From Bacteroidales bacterium (GTDB lineage: Bacteria > Bacteroidota > Bacteroidia > Bacteroidales > FEN-979), in contig JADGPR010000032.1 in assembly GCA_017882335.1 (NCBI GenBank), positions 1-32,467 on the forward strand: a stretch of DNA of 32,467 bases. The letters are read 5' to 3'. Within the stretch, counting starts at the first letter, position 1; the number at the start of each line of letters is the position of its first letter. Below the pieces are notes generated by a model that was not told the origin of the DNA, made no database searches, and saw only the letters and a program-made list of their open reading frames with translations. A program made the translations under genes and the position numbers. This document shows, in pieces, positions 7,443 to 16,365 of the stretch.

Positions 7443-7850
7443 ATGCCCAACCTTCTTAAATATCCTCCCAAGATACTCATCGCCTTCGGTGAAACCATCG
7501 GAGGTGGGAAAGATATTCTTGAATGGTTTTTAAAGAACGGGTATCCTGAGCTGGCTGCCTTTTCTTATGCCGTGCAGGGAAGTGATGAAGCCGTTGACTG
7601 GTTGTTGAAAAATGGGTTTCCGGAACTGGCTGCGCTCGACAGCGCCATCGATGAAGACCAGAAGGCGTATGAATGGTTAAAGCGAAACAACCTTACGTTC
7701 CACATTGTTTTTGCCGAAGCCGTTCATGGAAAAGGTGAAGCGATCGAATGGTTCCTGAGCCATAATCTGAACGTGCTGCTGAACATCACGCAAAAAATCC
7801 GGAAATTACGCGACAGTCACACCTTTGATTATCACAAGTTGCATTTCTGA
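7443..7850 (+). CDS. Small protein of four 25-residue repeats, unknown function
   Basis: This 135-residue cytoplasmic protein has no signal peptide or membrane segment. After a short N-terminus, four units of exactly 25 residues follow: AFGETIGGGKDILEWFLKNG..., AFSYAVQGSDEAVDWLLKNG..., ALDSAIDEDQKAYEWLKRNN..., VFAEAVHGKGEAIEWFLSHN.... Each has an aliphatic opening, a helical A[VI]xG segment, then a strongly kept [DE]xx(E/D)W(F/L)L. The C-terminal 30 residues are basic (ITQKIRKLRDSH). Predicted structure is paired helices forming a small alpha-solenoid, so a binding role is plausible. I do not recognise a family. It is convergent with the ribonucleotide reductase, leaving 8 bp between the stops. 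Confidence 0.75.
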   Translation: MPNLLKYPPKILIAFGETIGGGKDILEWFLKNGYPELAAFSYAVQGSDEAVDWLLKNGFPELAALDSAIDEDQKAYEWLKRNNLTFHIVFAEAVHGKGEAIEWFLSHNLNVLLNITQKIRKLRDSHTFDYHKLHF

Positions 7851-7858
7851 GAAGGAGA

Positions 7859-10570
7859 TCAGCTGCATTTGGTATACCCGCACTTGGTACAGATCGGGCA
7901 ACCTTCCTGGTAGATCAGGACATTGGCCTCATGACATTTCGGGCAAACCCGTTCAGGCGCTTTGGTCCCGTCAGGAATAAATTTTTTCAGCGCCCGTTCA
8001 ACTCCGTTTTTCCAGGTGTTGATGGAATCGACTTCAAAATGAAGTTTGCTGATGATGTTTACGACAAACGGCAATGGCATTCCATGTCGCAGGATCCCGG
8101 AGATCAGTTTTGCATAATTCCAGTATTCTTTTGTAAACGACCGGGAAAGCCCTTCGATGGTGATTTTGTATCCCTGCCTGTCTTCAAACTGGAAATCATA
8201 CCGTGAGGTTACGCCGTCAAGACGGTTTTTGCAGATCCACCCTTTCTGCACCCATTGGGGCATCCAGAAATCATCGGCAACACCGGTAAAGATCTCATAG
8301 GGATGTCCATTCAGGAGGCCAACCACAGCAACCCATTTTTCGTAATCATTCTGAAAACGGACAATCTCTGCTTCCAGTTTGTCGGGACGGTGAGGTGCAC
8401 GGGTCTCCCTGAATTCCTCGGGATTTCCGGAGTCATCTTTTTTGTCGTTACTCACCAGTACACCTTCACGGCTGCCGTCGCGATAAACGGTCATGCCTTT
8501 GCAGCCTACTTTCCAGGCTGTCTCATAAATGCTGGCAACCATCTCTTCCCTGGTCTCATTGGGTACATTCACGGTGACACTGATGGAATGATCCACCCAT
8601 CTCTGAACGGCGCCCTGCATATGAACCTTTGCTACCCAATCGATGTCGTTGGACGTTGCTTTGTAATAAGGTGATTGTTTGATGATGGACTTTAGTTCCT
8701 TTTCATCCATGTGGGAAACTTCATCTAAATTGTATCCCTTAGATTCAAGCCAGGTGACGAATTTATGATGGAAGACATGGTATTCTTCCCAGGTATCCCC
8801 AATCTCATCCGTAAAGCTGACCCGGGCATGTTTATCGTTGGGATTCACTTTGCGCCTGCGCTTGTAATTCACCGCAAATACAGGCTCCAGGCCGGAAGTA
8901 GTCTGTGAGAGAATACTGACAGAACCAGTGGGGGCGATGGTCAGGATGGCAATGTTGCGACGGCCATGTTTTACCATTTCTTTATACAACTCAGGAGCAA
9001 ATTCTTTCATGCGCAGGATGAAAGGATTGTCTTTCTCCCGCTCTGCCTTCCAGATTGGAAAAGCGCCTCTTTCGGCAGCCAGGGTGATTGATGAACGGTA
9101 GGCTTCGATGGCCAGCATCTTGTGAACCTCCACGGAGAAATCAATGGCGTCATCCGATCCGTACCGGGTTCCGAGGGCTGCAAGCATATCTCCTTCGGCT
9201 GTAATCCCGAAGCCGGTCCTTCTTCCCTGGATGGCTTTTTCCTTGATGTTGAGCCAGAGGTTCCGTTCACGGGCTTTGATGGCTTCATCCTCCGGATCGC
9301 TGTTGATCTTCTTCAGTATATTATCGATCTTTTCAAGTTCCAGATCGATGATGTCGTCCATCATCCGTTGAGCCTTATGAACGTGTTCGATAAACAGGTC
9401 GGAGTCGAAGCTGGCATCTTCTGTGAAGGGTTTATCCACATAACTGTAAAGGTTGATGGCCAGGAGGCGGCAGCTATCGTAAGTACAAAGCGGGATTTCT
9501 CCGCAGGGATTGGTAGATATGGTTTTGAACCCGAGGTCGGCATAGCAATCCGGAATCGATTCTCTCCGGATGGTATCCCAGAAGAGGATCCCGGGTTCGG
9601 CCGATTTCCATGCATTGTGGATGATCTTTTTCCAGAGTTCCCGGGCCTGGATTTTCCTTGTGACTTTAGGGTTGGATACTTCGATGGGAAATTGCTGTGT
9701 AAATTCTCCGTCGGAAACCACAGCATTCATGAATTCATCCGTGATCTTTACAGAAATGTTGGCACCAGTCACCTTGCCGGCTTCCAGTTTGGCCCCGATA
9801 AAATGTTCGGCATCGGGATGCTGTATCGAGATGCTGAGCATCAGGGCGCCACGGCGGCCTTCCTGCGCAACCTCGCGCGTGGAATTGGAATACCGTTCCA
9901 TAAAAGGCACTATACCCGTTGAGGTCAATGCACTGTTCTTGACCAGGCTGTTCTTCGGGCGGATATGCGACAGGTCATGGCCAACGCCACCCCGCCTCTT
10001 CATCAGCTGAACCTGCTCCTCATCGGTTTTCATGATGGCGCCATATGAATCAGAAGATCCTTCATTGCCGATCACAAAACAGTTGGAAAGGGAACCGATC
10101 TGAAAATTGTTCCCGATTCCTGCCATTGGACTTCCCTGGGGAATGATATATTTAAAATCCCTGATGAGCTCAAATACTTCATCCTTGCTCATTGGGTTCG
10201 GGTATTTTTTCTCGATCCGGGCAATCTCACGGGCGATCCTGTGGTGCATATCGTCAGGTGCGAGTTCGAACAGCTGCCCTTCTGAATTTTTTAATGCATA
10301 CTTGTTCACCCAGACGTTGGCTGCAAGATTATCCCCTTTAAAATATTCTGTAGATGCCTTTATTGCCTCTTCTGTAGAATAAACTTCCTGTTTCCCTTTA
10401 CCAGTACCCTTATGTTCTTCCTTACTTTTGTTCTGTACCTCTTCCTTTTCCTGATTCTTCATTTCCGGTTCATCAATCGTCACTTTCGGACGTATTCTTT
10501 TCGACAGAACATCATTGTAAAAATCCGATTTCTTCTCCTGATCAGTGTTTACAATATGCTCTTTTTCCAT
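7859..10570 (-). CDS. Adenosylcobalamin-dependent (class II) ribonucleotide reductase
   Basis: This enzyme makes deoxyribonucleotides from ribonucleotides with a coenzyme-B12-generated thiyl radical, without oxygen. At 903 residues it has SNCFVI (Cys164, half of the redox pair), the substrate-loop segment NSALTSTGIVPFM, and the active-site motif NPCGEIPL (354-361) with the radical Cys356 and Glu358. TIAPTGSVSILS is the phosphate-binding loop. The C-terminal tail has a Zn-ribbon-like set of cysteines (CPKCHEANVLIYQEGCPICTKCGYTKC) that probably also carries the electron-relay cysteines. The first ~65 residues are a Lys/Glu-rich low-complexity extension. The preceding 266 bp hold no gene; TATTTTTG at 10741-10734 (minus) could be a -7 promoter box. 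Confidence 0.95.
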   Translation of the reverse strand: MEKEHIVNTDQEKKSDFYNDVLSKRIRPKVTIDEPEMKNQEKEEVQNKSKEEHKGTGKGKQEVYSTEEAIKASTEYFKGDNLAANVWVNKYALKNSEGQLFELAPDDMHHRIAREIARIEKKYPNPMSKDEVFELIRDFKYIIPQGSPMAGIGNNFQIGSLSNCFVIGNEGSSDSYGAIMKTDEEQVQLMKRRGGVGHDLSHIRPKNSLVKNSALTSTGIVPFMERYSNSTREVAQEGRRGALMLSISIQHPDAEHFIGAKLEAGKVTGANISVKITDEFMNAVVSDGEFTQQFPIEVSNPKVTRKIQARELWKKIIHNAWKSAEPGILFWDTIRRESIPDCYADLGFKTISTNPCGEIPLCTYDSCRLLAINLYSYVDKPFTEDASFDSDLFIEHVHKAQRMMDDIIDLELEKIDNILKKINSDPEDEAIKARERNLWLNIKEKAIQGRRTGFGITAEGDMLAALGTRYGSDDAIDFSVEVHKMLAIEAYRSSITLAAERGAFPIWKAEREKDNPFILRMKEFAPELYKEMVKHGRRNIAILTIAPTGSVSILSQTTSGLEPVFAVNYKRRRKVNPNDKHARVSFTDEIGDTWEEYHVFHHKFVTWLESKGYNLDEVSHMDEKELKSIIKQSPYYKATSNDIDWVAKVHMQGAVQRWVDHSISVTVNVPNETREEMVASIYETAWKVGCKGMTVYRDGSREGVLVSNDKKDDSGNPEEFRETRAPHRPDKLEAEIVRFQNDYEKWVAVVGLLNGHPYEIFTGVADDFWMPQWVQKGWICKNRLDGVTSRYDFQFEDRQGYKITIEGLSRSFTKEYWNYAKLISGILRHGMPLPFVVNIISKLHFEVDSINTWKNGVERALKKFIPDGTKAPERVCPKCHEANVLIYQEGCPICTKCGYTKCS

Positions 10571-10836
10571 GTCAATAATCTATTATGGGATCATAAATCT
10601 GTATACAACGCAAAATCAAATGTGAAATGATTGTAATCGCGAAGAATTTTCATTGCAATTTACGACGAAGAATGCCTGCCTTCTAATTAATTTATTAACA
10701 TCTTGTGTTTAAGAATCTGTAATCGTTTGACTACAAAAATAATAGTGCTTGATAATTCATTATTTATGCAGAAGAATGTAATCAGGACTGAAATATCCTG
10801 GAATAGATGTCTGAAAAACCTTGTCATTGGCGGATT
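10571..10836. other. Gap between the ribonucleotide reductase and the PNPOx-like gene
   Basis: These 266 bp are AT-rich and hold no convincing gene. TATTTTTG on the minus strand (10741 to 10734) matches the -7 consensus for the reductase, without a clear -33 partner. I see no NrdR boxes or cobalamin riboswitch by eye, but either could be missed. Confidence 0.4.
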
Positions 10837-11271
10837 TCATGAATGCCAGATCAGTTTTTTCCCGAATCCCAACCGGTTGTCAGTCATTTTCATCATGTCG
10901 GGCTTGATTCCCCAGAGAAACAAGGTTGAAAACCGGGCAATGGGAAACTTTTCCAGGTAATATTTTTTAGCAGATTTTAATTCTGCTCCTTCCAATTTAT
11001 GCATGATCCCGCTGAATTGAATCCCCCGGATCTTGCCAATCATTTTCGTTTCAAGCGCAATGGCACCGGCTGTTAAAAAGTTCCCGGTTTCAACTGCATC
11101 GCGGATATGACGGGTATCGTCTTCGGAAGTAAAAATAAAAAGATTGCATTCCTCATCATAAACATAGAAGAGGGTTGCACACCAGGGTTGAGCCTCCCGG
11201 GTTATGGCAAGAGTAAAGATGTGATGTTCGCGGATCAGTGAAAGGATCCTATTGTCGACAGGATGGTTCAT
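10837..11271 (-). CDS. Pyridoxamine 5'-phosphate oxidase-fold (split-barrel flavin) protein
   Basis: This 144-residue protein opens with ILSLIREHHIFTLAITREAQPWCATLFYVYDEE, the usual first strands of the PNPOx-like split barrel, followed by LFIFTSEDDTRHIRDA and GKIRGIQFSGIMHKLE. Such small proteins bind FMN, F420 or heme, or have lost the cofactor; the substrate here is unknown. The C-terminus (FLWGIKPDMMKMTDN) matches the YRIxPxxVxxxDN ending of the family. The start at 11271 was chosen over an upstream Met at 11406. The intervening 45 residues lie inside the preceding gene, whose stop ends only one base before this ATG, which indicates translational coupling. Confidence 0.82.
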   Translation of the reverse strand: MNHPVDNRILSLIREHHIFTLAITREAQPWCATLFYVYDEECNLFIFTSEDDTRHIRDAVETGNFLTAGAIALETKMIGKIRGIQFSGIMHKLEGAELKSAKKYYLEKFPIARFSTLFLWGIKPDMMKMTDNRLGFGKKLIWHS

Positions 11272-11272
11272 G

Positions 11273-14200
11273 TTAGAAATCGGTGCTGAGTGATAGATAA
11301 AAAACCGGCTTATGAATTCTCCATTCCTCCACGCCCCATGCGATATCACCCCGGATAAAATACCCGAAAAGCTTTGTCCGCAAGCCGCCGCCAAATCCCT
11401 CGACAAAAGGCTCCTTCATGAGTTCAACCTTTATGAAGAGCGGTTTGTTATCGATATAGGATGTAAAGAGTTGGTTGTTTTCCGAGTAGGGGTTCCAACC
11501 GGTCCAGGCTGTTCCAAGATCACCAAAAGCGATCATCTGGAAATTATTCAGGAATTCGGAACGAATGGGACGGTTGAAGAAATATCGGAAAACCGGAAGC
11601 CGGATCTCGCTGTTGATCACAACGAAACTGTTGCCATTCCGGATGTTCTGGTTGAATCCGCGCATATTTGTCGCCAGGGTCTGAAAAACATAATTCTGGT
11701 TGGTCGCCACCGAAGTCTTGTTGTCAAACCTCGGAAACAGCCAATTGTCAACGCCTCCCATATAATACAACAACCGGTTGCTCCCAAACGAAGTGCTTGC
11801 TGCAATCCGCACAGCCAGGATCATGCTGCGGTGGATCTTTTCATAATGGCGAAAATCAGCGCCCAACACAACCACATTATTATTGGTTGCATTGAGCAAT
11901 TGATAATATTCTCCGAAGATTTTGTAGCGGGTTCCGTTGTAAAGATTCAGCCCGGTGCTCCGGGTATTGTCATAGGTGAGTTCCCCCTTGATGCTGCCCC
12001 AATACCGGTTAATGTCGGGGGTCTGAAGGTTGAACTGGTCGGTAGAGAGATATACTGCCCGGTCGTATCGGATGGTCGCTGTGCCCCTGATGTTGAATAC
12101 CGGAGTAAAGGGATAGGTTGCAATGTAATAAAGTTCATGAATCCGGTGCCGGACATAGGAATAATACCCGGATTCTTCAATCGACTGGCGATGGAATATC
12201 AACTGGTGATCCAGGCGCCGGCGCAGGTTGGAATAGCTGAAGAGGTACTCATTGTTGATGAAATTGAAGTTCAGCCGAACCCCACCGGTAATGCGGTAGT
12301 CTTCCATCAGATCAGTTACCCCAACCATAAACAGGGCATTCAGCCCCGGGTTGATGAAAATGGGGTCCTTGATGCCGGTAAACGGCTGGTATGCTGAATT
12401 CAGGTAGTTGAAATCGATCTGGGTGACCATCTGGTCGATCGAATATTCAACATTGTAATTCAGGGGCCTTGAAGTGCGGTACTTGTTTACAGTATCTTTT
12501 GCCGGGGTGTGGGATAATGCCGTGCCACGTTGTTTTTGTGAAGTATCCGTAACCGTGCGGTGTAACGTATCAGTGGCTTGCTCCGAGGGAAGCGGAGGAA
12601 ATTCTTTAGCGTTCCCGGCTCTTGCCGTTTCGCTGATCCTGACTGTCGTAAAATGTTTTTTTACCGTTGGACTGAATAGTTCCTGCTTTTTCGGGATCGT
12701 ATCTTTCCCTGCAGATGTTGCCTTGCCCAGGGATAATCCCATTTTAAAATTTTCATAAAAGGTGTTCCGGATCTGCAAAGGTTTCAGGTATTTCGGATCG
12801 ATCCGGTCGGAAGTGACCAGGTCAAAATGGTTATTCAGAAAAGCAACATCCCCGATCCTTGCTGCCCGGGTGTTAACATCCTGTTCGAGAAGGTTCCTTG
12901 AATAATTGGTGACCGGGAATGAAGTCGTGAAATACCGGTAGTGCGTAGCCGTATCGATGAAGGTAATGGCGCTGTCGAAACGGGCGAGGTAGCGGTTGTA
13001 AATTCCATTCTGGTCGCTGAGAAAACAAAGAAAGCGGTCATCATACGACATGGGCTGTATCTCATTCACCAGCGGTGTTGCAGTTATCCTTCGCAGTACA
13101 GGCTTCTTTCCTGCATAATTATAAATAAAAATATCATGATTAAAGTGAAGATTTTTTGGCGCTACAACAGGATCAAAACGCAGGGTATCATTATCGCGGT
13201 TGGAACTGAAAATGATTTCGCCTGAATGCCGGATGAAACGCGGATTCAGGTCATCGTAAATGTCTTTCGTGATCTGTTCATAGGATCCGGCAATGATATT
13301 GTATACGTAAATATCCGATTGGCCTTTCTGAACGGCAGAGAAAACAAGCTTGCTGCCGTCATCCGAATAGGAAAAATCAAGGATCTTCTGAAAATCATGA
13401 AGGATCTGCAGGTCGAGGGTTTTTGTTTTGATGGAATAAAAATAGAGATAATCTTCTCCTTTTTTTTCCGTGATGATGGCCAGCACTTCTCCGGTTGGAT
13501 ACCAGGCCAGGATAGGAAAAGAAAAATCGGGTTTTTCAGCAAGCCGGTAACCTCCGCGGTAGATCCTGCGGCTTTTTTTGGTCTCCAGGTCATACAGATA
13601 TATCTTGTAAACCCCGAGATCGTGAACGCAGTAAGCAGCATATTTCCCGTCAGGGCTGATCTTCAGCTGGCGGTAAACCTTCTCCGGTTTCAGTCTTTTG
13701 ATGATCTTATCGCCAGCCGGGTCGGTCCGCGAAAGATCTTCTGCCTGATAGATTCCTTTATAAAAGTCAAGCCATTGGGCGATCAGGTCTTTAAAAGAAA
13801 TTCCCAGGACGTAAAAGAATCCTTTTTCAACATTCCGGTTCAAGCGGGCAATGTAAACGATGTTGGGAATGGAGGATTCCCCGTATTTCAGGGAGATGTA
13901 ATTCCAGAGCGAATGCCCCGCATACGTGGCTTCCTTTCCCATCAGGTGGTTGAACTTTTCGTATTTTTTATTCAGGATGGCATCTTTCACGAGGTTGTCC
14001 ACCTCGGGGTTCCACTTTTCAGATATGTAGGAGATCAACCCGTTCATGTACCACTCCGGCATCGTAAAAATGGCGTTGTTCTTGATCTGCGCCCCGATCC
14101 CTGTACCATAGATCATCTCGTTTAATATCACCGTTGCGATCCCTGCCCGTATCTGCCGTTCAAAATGATCATAATTGCCGTCAAAATATACCATCACCTT

Positions 14201-14626
14201 CCCACCAATGATACGGGTAATCCCGCCGGTGTTATAACTGTCCCAATCACCTTCCAGTCCGATATTGCTCTGCTTCAAGTCGGTCAGGTTATTGAAAATA
14301 ATAAACTGGACTTTCTCCTCAAGGGTAGACTGAAGCTCGGTTTCAATTTCTTTGATGTGAGTATCGGCATATTCAGCCGTATACATCGCCAGTTCTTTCC
14401 CATTGAGGTAAAAATAGGTATCAAACTTTTCGAACCGGAAATAGCTCCAGAAAAAATTCCTGAACTGAACCCGGCTTTTCCCGAAGGTCAGTTGGGACCC
14501 ATTGTAAAACTGTGCATGAGAAGGAAAGGAAATACAACATAAAACAAGGGAAATGATGAACGATACCCTGGCAAAATAGATGCGAATTTTATACCGTTCC
14601 GCAGGATTCATGGTTTCGATAGACAA
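11273..14626 (-). CDS. Outer-membrane TolB-like propeller / surface-antigen barrel fusion
   Basis: This 1117-residue protein has an N-terminal signal peptide ending near SFPSHAQ (residue ~39). Residues ~50-290 resemble a peptidase-MA-like domain: NEMIY (169-173) sits where HExxH is expected and PEWYMNGLISY (190-200) replaces the usual PxWxxEGLAxY, so zinc ligands are missing. Residues ~300-620 are WD40/PD40-like propeller blades (RQLKISPDGKYAAYCVHD, SYSDDGSKLVFSA, GEIIFSSNRD). After a Ser/Thr/Lys-rich linker (~640-710), residues ~730-1117 are a 16-strand-type bacterial surface antigen (Omp85-like) barrel ending VFYLSLSTDF. A second in-frame Met (residue 6) is an alternative start. The role may be in outer-membrane assembly or surface anchoring; that is inference. 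Confidence 0.85.
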   Translation of the reverse strand: MSIETMNPAERYKIRIYFARVSFIISLVLCCISFPSHAQFYNGSQLTFGKSRVQFRNFFWSYFRFEKFDTYFYLNGKELAMYTAEYADTHIKEIETELQSTLEEKVQFIIFNNLTDLKQSNIGLEGDWDSYNTGGITRIIGGKVMVYFDGNYDHFERQIRAGIATVILNEMIYGTGIGAQIKNNAIFTMPEWYMNGLISYISEKWNPEVDNLVKDAILNKKYEKFNHLMGKEATYAGHSLWNYISLKYGESSIPNIVYIARLNRNVEKGFFYVLGISFKDLIAQWLDFYKGIYQAEDLSRTDPAGDKIIKRLKPEKVYRQLKISPDGKYAAYCVHDLGVYKIYLYDLETKKSRRIYRGGYRLAEKPDFSFPILAWYPTGEVLAIITEKKGEDYLYFYSIKTKTLDLQILHDFQKILDFSYSDDGSKLVFSAVQKGQSDIYVYNIIAGSYEQITKDIYDDLNPRFIRHSGEIIFSSNRDNDTLRFDPVVAPKNLHFNHDIFIYNYAGKKPVLRRITATPLVNEIQPMSYDDRFLCFLSDQNGIYNRYLARFDSAITFIDTATHYRYFTTSFPVTNYSRNLLEQDVNTRAARIGDVAFLNNHFDLVTSDRIDPKYLKPLQIRNTFYENFKMGLSLGKATSAGKDTIPKKQELFSPTVKKHFTTVRISETARAGNAKEFPPLPSEQATDTLHRTVTDTSQKQRGTALSHTPAKDTVNKYRTSRPLNYNVEYSIDQMVTQIDFNYLNSAYQPFTGIKDPIFINPGLNALFMVGVTDLMEDYRITGGVRLNFNFINNEYLFSYSNLRRRLDHQLIFHRQSIEESGYYSYVRHRIHELYYIATYPFTPVFNIRGTATIRYDRAVYLSTDQFNLQTPDINRYWGSIKGELTYDNTRSTGLNLYNGTRYKIFGEYYQLLNATNNNVVVLGADFRHYEKIHRSMILAVRIAASTSFGSNRLLYYMGGVDNWLFPRFDNKTSVATNQNYVFQTLATNMRGFNQNIRNGNSFVVINSEIRLPVFRYFFNRPIRSEFLNNFQMIAFGDLGTAWTGWNPYSENNQLFTSYIDNKPLFIKVELMKEPFVEGFGGGLRTKLFGYFIRGDIAWGVEEWRIHKPVFYLSLSTDF

Positions 14627-14691
14627 GGGGTATTGAAGGAACGGCTAAGTTAAGATTATTTTAAATGTCACGGCAATTTCCCCTATTTTCG

Positions 14692-14699
14692 TACCTTTG
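14692..14699 (+). promoter_or_regulatory. Probable -7 promoter box for the MBL-GT9-tatD operon
   Basis: TACCTTTG matches TAnnTTTG and sits 39 bp before the MBL start. No clear TTTG -33 element is found 19-21 nt upstream. Confidence 0.45.
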
Positions 14700-14737
14700 C
14701 AGGGCTTTGTGAATCAGGATCTATAACCGTTTTTCGC

Positions 14738-15376
14738 ATGATAAAGATACAGAAATTTGTTTTTAATACGTTCCAGGTCAACTCGTATATCCTGCAGGAT
14801 GAATCCGGTGAATGTGTGATCATTGATGCCGCCTGCTATGAAATCCGCGAGAAAAGTGAGGTAAAAGAATTTATTGAGAAAAACAACCTGAAACTGGTCA
14901 GGAATCTGAATACCCACTGTCACGTCGATCATATTTTAGGGAATGGTTTTATCGCAGAAACATTCGGGATCTATCCCGAATATCATGAAGCCTCGGTTCC
15001 TTTCCTGGTTGCCGCCGGTGAGATCGCAGGTTCATTTGGTTATGCAATGAATGAAATTCCTCTCCATGCACGGTATCTCAAAGACAATGAAAAGATCACC
15101 TTCGGCACCTCCATCCTGGAAGTCCTTTACACTCCAGGACATGCCGACGGAAGTGTTTGCTTTTACAATAAGGAACAGAGGTTTGTGATCACAGGCGATG
15201 TACTCTTCCGGGATACGATTGGCAGGACCGATCTGCCATCGGGGAACTTCGACCTGTTGATGAAAAGTATCCGCGAAAAAATATTTACGTTACCCGACGA
15301 TACTATGATTTATCCCGGCCATGGGCCGGAAACCACAGTCGGGTATGAAAAGCAGAATAACCAGTTTATCCGTTGA
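14738..15376 (+). CDS. MBL-fold metallohydrolase (glyoxalase II-like)
   Basis: This 212-residue protein has a complete binuclear metal site: THCHVDH (H60, H62, D64, H65), PGH with H135, D154 in ITGDVLF, and H195 in YPGHGPET. This layout matches the glyoxalase II / persulfide dioxygenase / flavoprotein-type branch of the superfamily. The shortened C-terminus, with no substrate-binding glutathione domain, means the thioester substrate cannot be named. It is cytoplasmic. Its stop overlaps the start of the GT9 gene (TTGA at 15373-15376), so the two are translationally coupled. Confidence 0.9.
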   Translation: MIKIQKFVFNTFQVNSYILQDESGECVIIDAACYEIREKSEVKEFIEKNNLKLVRNLNTHCHVDHILGNGFIAETFGIYPEYHEASVPFLVAAGEIAGSFGYAMNEIPLHARYLKDNEKITFGTSILEVLYTPGHADGSVCFYNKEQRFVITGDVLFRDTIGRTDLPSGNFDLLMKSIREKIFTLPDDTMIYPGHGPETTVGYEKQNNQFIR

Positions 15377-16356
15377 AAAAGATACTGATCATTCGCTTCA
15401 GCTCTATCGGGGATATCGTCCTTACCACCCCGGTGATCCGTTGCCTGAAAACACAGCTTCCGGATTCGGAGATTCATTACCTGACAAAAAAACAAAATGG
15501 TTCCCTTCTTCAGGAAAATCCTTTTATTACAAGAACCTGGCTGTATGAGAAAAACTTTAAAGAACTTCTCCCCAGGCTCAAAGCCGAAAAGTTTGATTTC
15601 ATTGTCGACCTTCACAAAAACCTCCGCTCCTTTTATATACTGCTTCATCTCCGGAAGCCTTACGGTACCTTTCAAAAGCTGAACCTTAAAAAATGGATGA
15701 TCGTCAACCTCAGGATCAACTGCCTTCCCGGTATCCATATTGTGGACCGTTATTTCACAGCGGTAAAATCCATGGGAATCATAAATGACCAAAAAGGTCT
15801 CGATTATTTTATCCCCTCCGGGGAAGAGGTTGATTTATCCGTATTGCCTGATCCGTTCAGGCAGGGTTTCATCGCTTTTGTCATCGGCGGTAAACACGCA
15901 ACAAAAATGTTCCCCGAAGATAAAGTTGTTGAGGTATGTCAGAAACTTTCCCGACCTGTTGTTTTGTTGGGGGGAAAAGAAGATGTAGAAAGGGGAAACC
16001 GGATTGAACAACTTGCAGGATCCACTGTATTTAATGCCTGCGGCCGGTTTTCCATCAACCAGAGTGCCTCACTGATCCGGCAGGCTGATAAGGTTATTAC
16101 CAACGATACCGGCCTGATGCACATTGCTGCCGCCTTCGGTAAAACCATCCTTTCCATATGGGGAAATACTATTCCTGAATTCGGGATGGGGCCTTATCTG
16201 GAAGGAAAAGAAAATGCTGTTTCCGGAATCTTTGAAGTAAAAGGCCTTTCGTGCCGTCCATGTTCCAAGATCGGTTTTGAAAAATGTCCGAAAGGTCATT
16301 TCCGTTGCATGAATGACCAGGACGTGGATGCCATGATTAATGCCCTAAAACGTTAG
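15373..16356 (+). CDS. Glycosyltransferase family 9 (ADP-heptose:LPS heptosyltransferase-like)
   Basis: GT9 enzymes transfer heptose or related sugars to the LPS core at the inner membrane. This 327-residue protein starts KKILIIRFSSIGDIVLTTPVI, the classic N-terminal signature. It has FIVDLHKNLRS in the N-terminal Rossmann domain, VLLGGKEDVERG, and the C-terminal donor-site segment VITNDTGLMHIAAAFGKTILSIWGNT (residues ~240-265), followed by a Cys-rich tail (CRPCSKIGFEKCPKGHFRCM), as in many heptosyltransferases. It starts with TTG at 15373, overlapping the MBL stop. An initiator ATG is absent nearby, and starting later would remove the signature. It is probably in lipopolysaccharide core assembly. 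Confidence 0.92.
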   Translation: MKKILIIRFSSIGDIVLTTPVIRCLKTQLPDSEIHYLTKKQNGSLLQENPFITRTWLYEKNFKELLPRLKAEKFDFIVDLHKNLRSFYILLHLRKPYGTFQKLNLKKWMIVNLRINCLPGIHIVDRYFTAVKSMGIINDQKGLDYFIPSGEEVDLSVLPDPFRQGFIAFVIGGKHATKMFPEDKVVEVCQKLSRPVVLLGGKEDVERGNRIEQLAGSTVFNACGRFSINQSASLIRQADKVITNDTGLMHIAAAFGKTILSIWGNTIPEFGMGPYLEGKENAVSGIFEVKGLSCRPCSKIGFEKCPKGHFRCMNDQDVDAMINALKR

Positions 16357-16365
16357 GATTGCATC

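Noticed and set aside
9122-9922. Long plus-strand open frame opposite the ribonucleotide reductase
   Set aside because: It is antisense to a gene with complete conserved motifs, its translation has no domain-like pattern, and it stays open only because of the codon bias of the reductase.
10703-10960. Small plus-strand frame between the reductase and the PNPOx-like gene
   Set aside because: It overlaps the 3' end of the PNPOx-like gene in antisense, with no promoter-like or protein-like features.
11312-12397. Long plus-strand open frame opposite the propeller/barrel fusion gene
   Set aside because: The minus-strand gene has a signal peptide, propeller blades and a barrel; the antisense product has no recognisable features.
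13226-14125. 299-codon plus-strand frame inside the same gene
   Set aside because: Same reasoning: it is a shadow of a coding region with clear domains.
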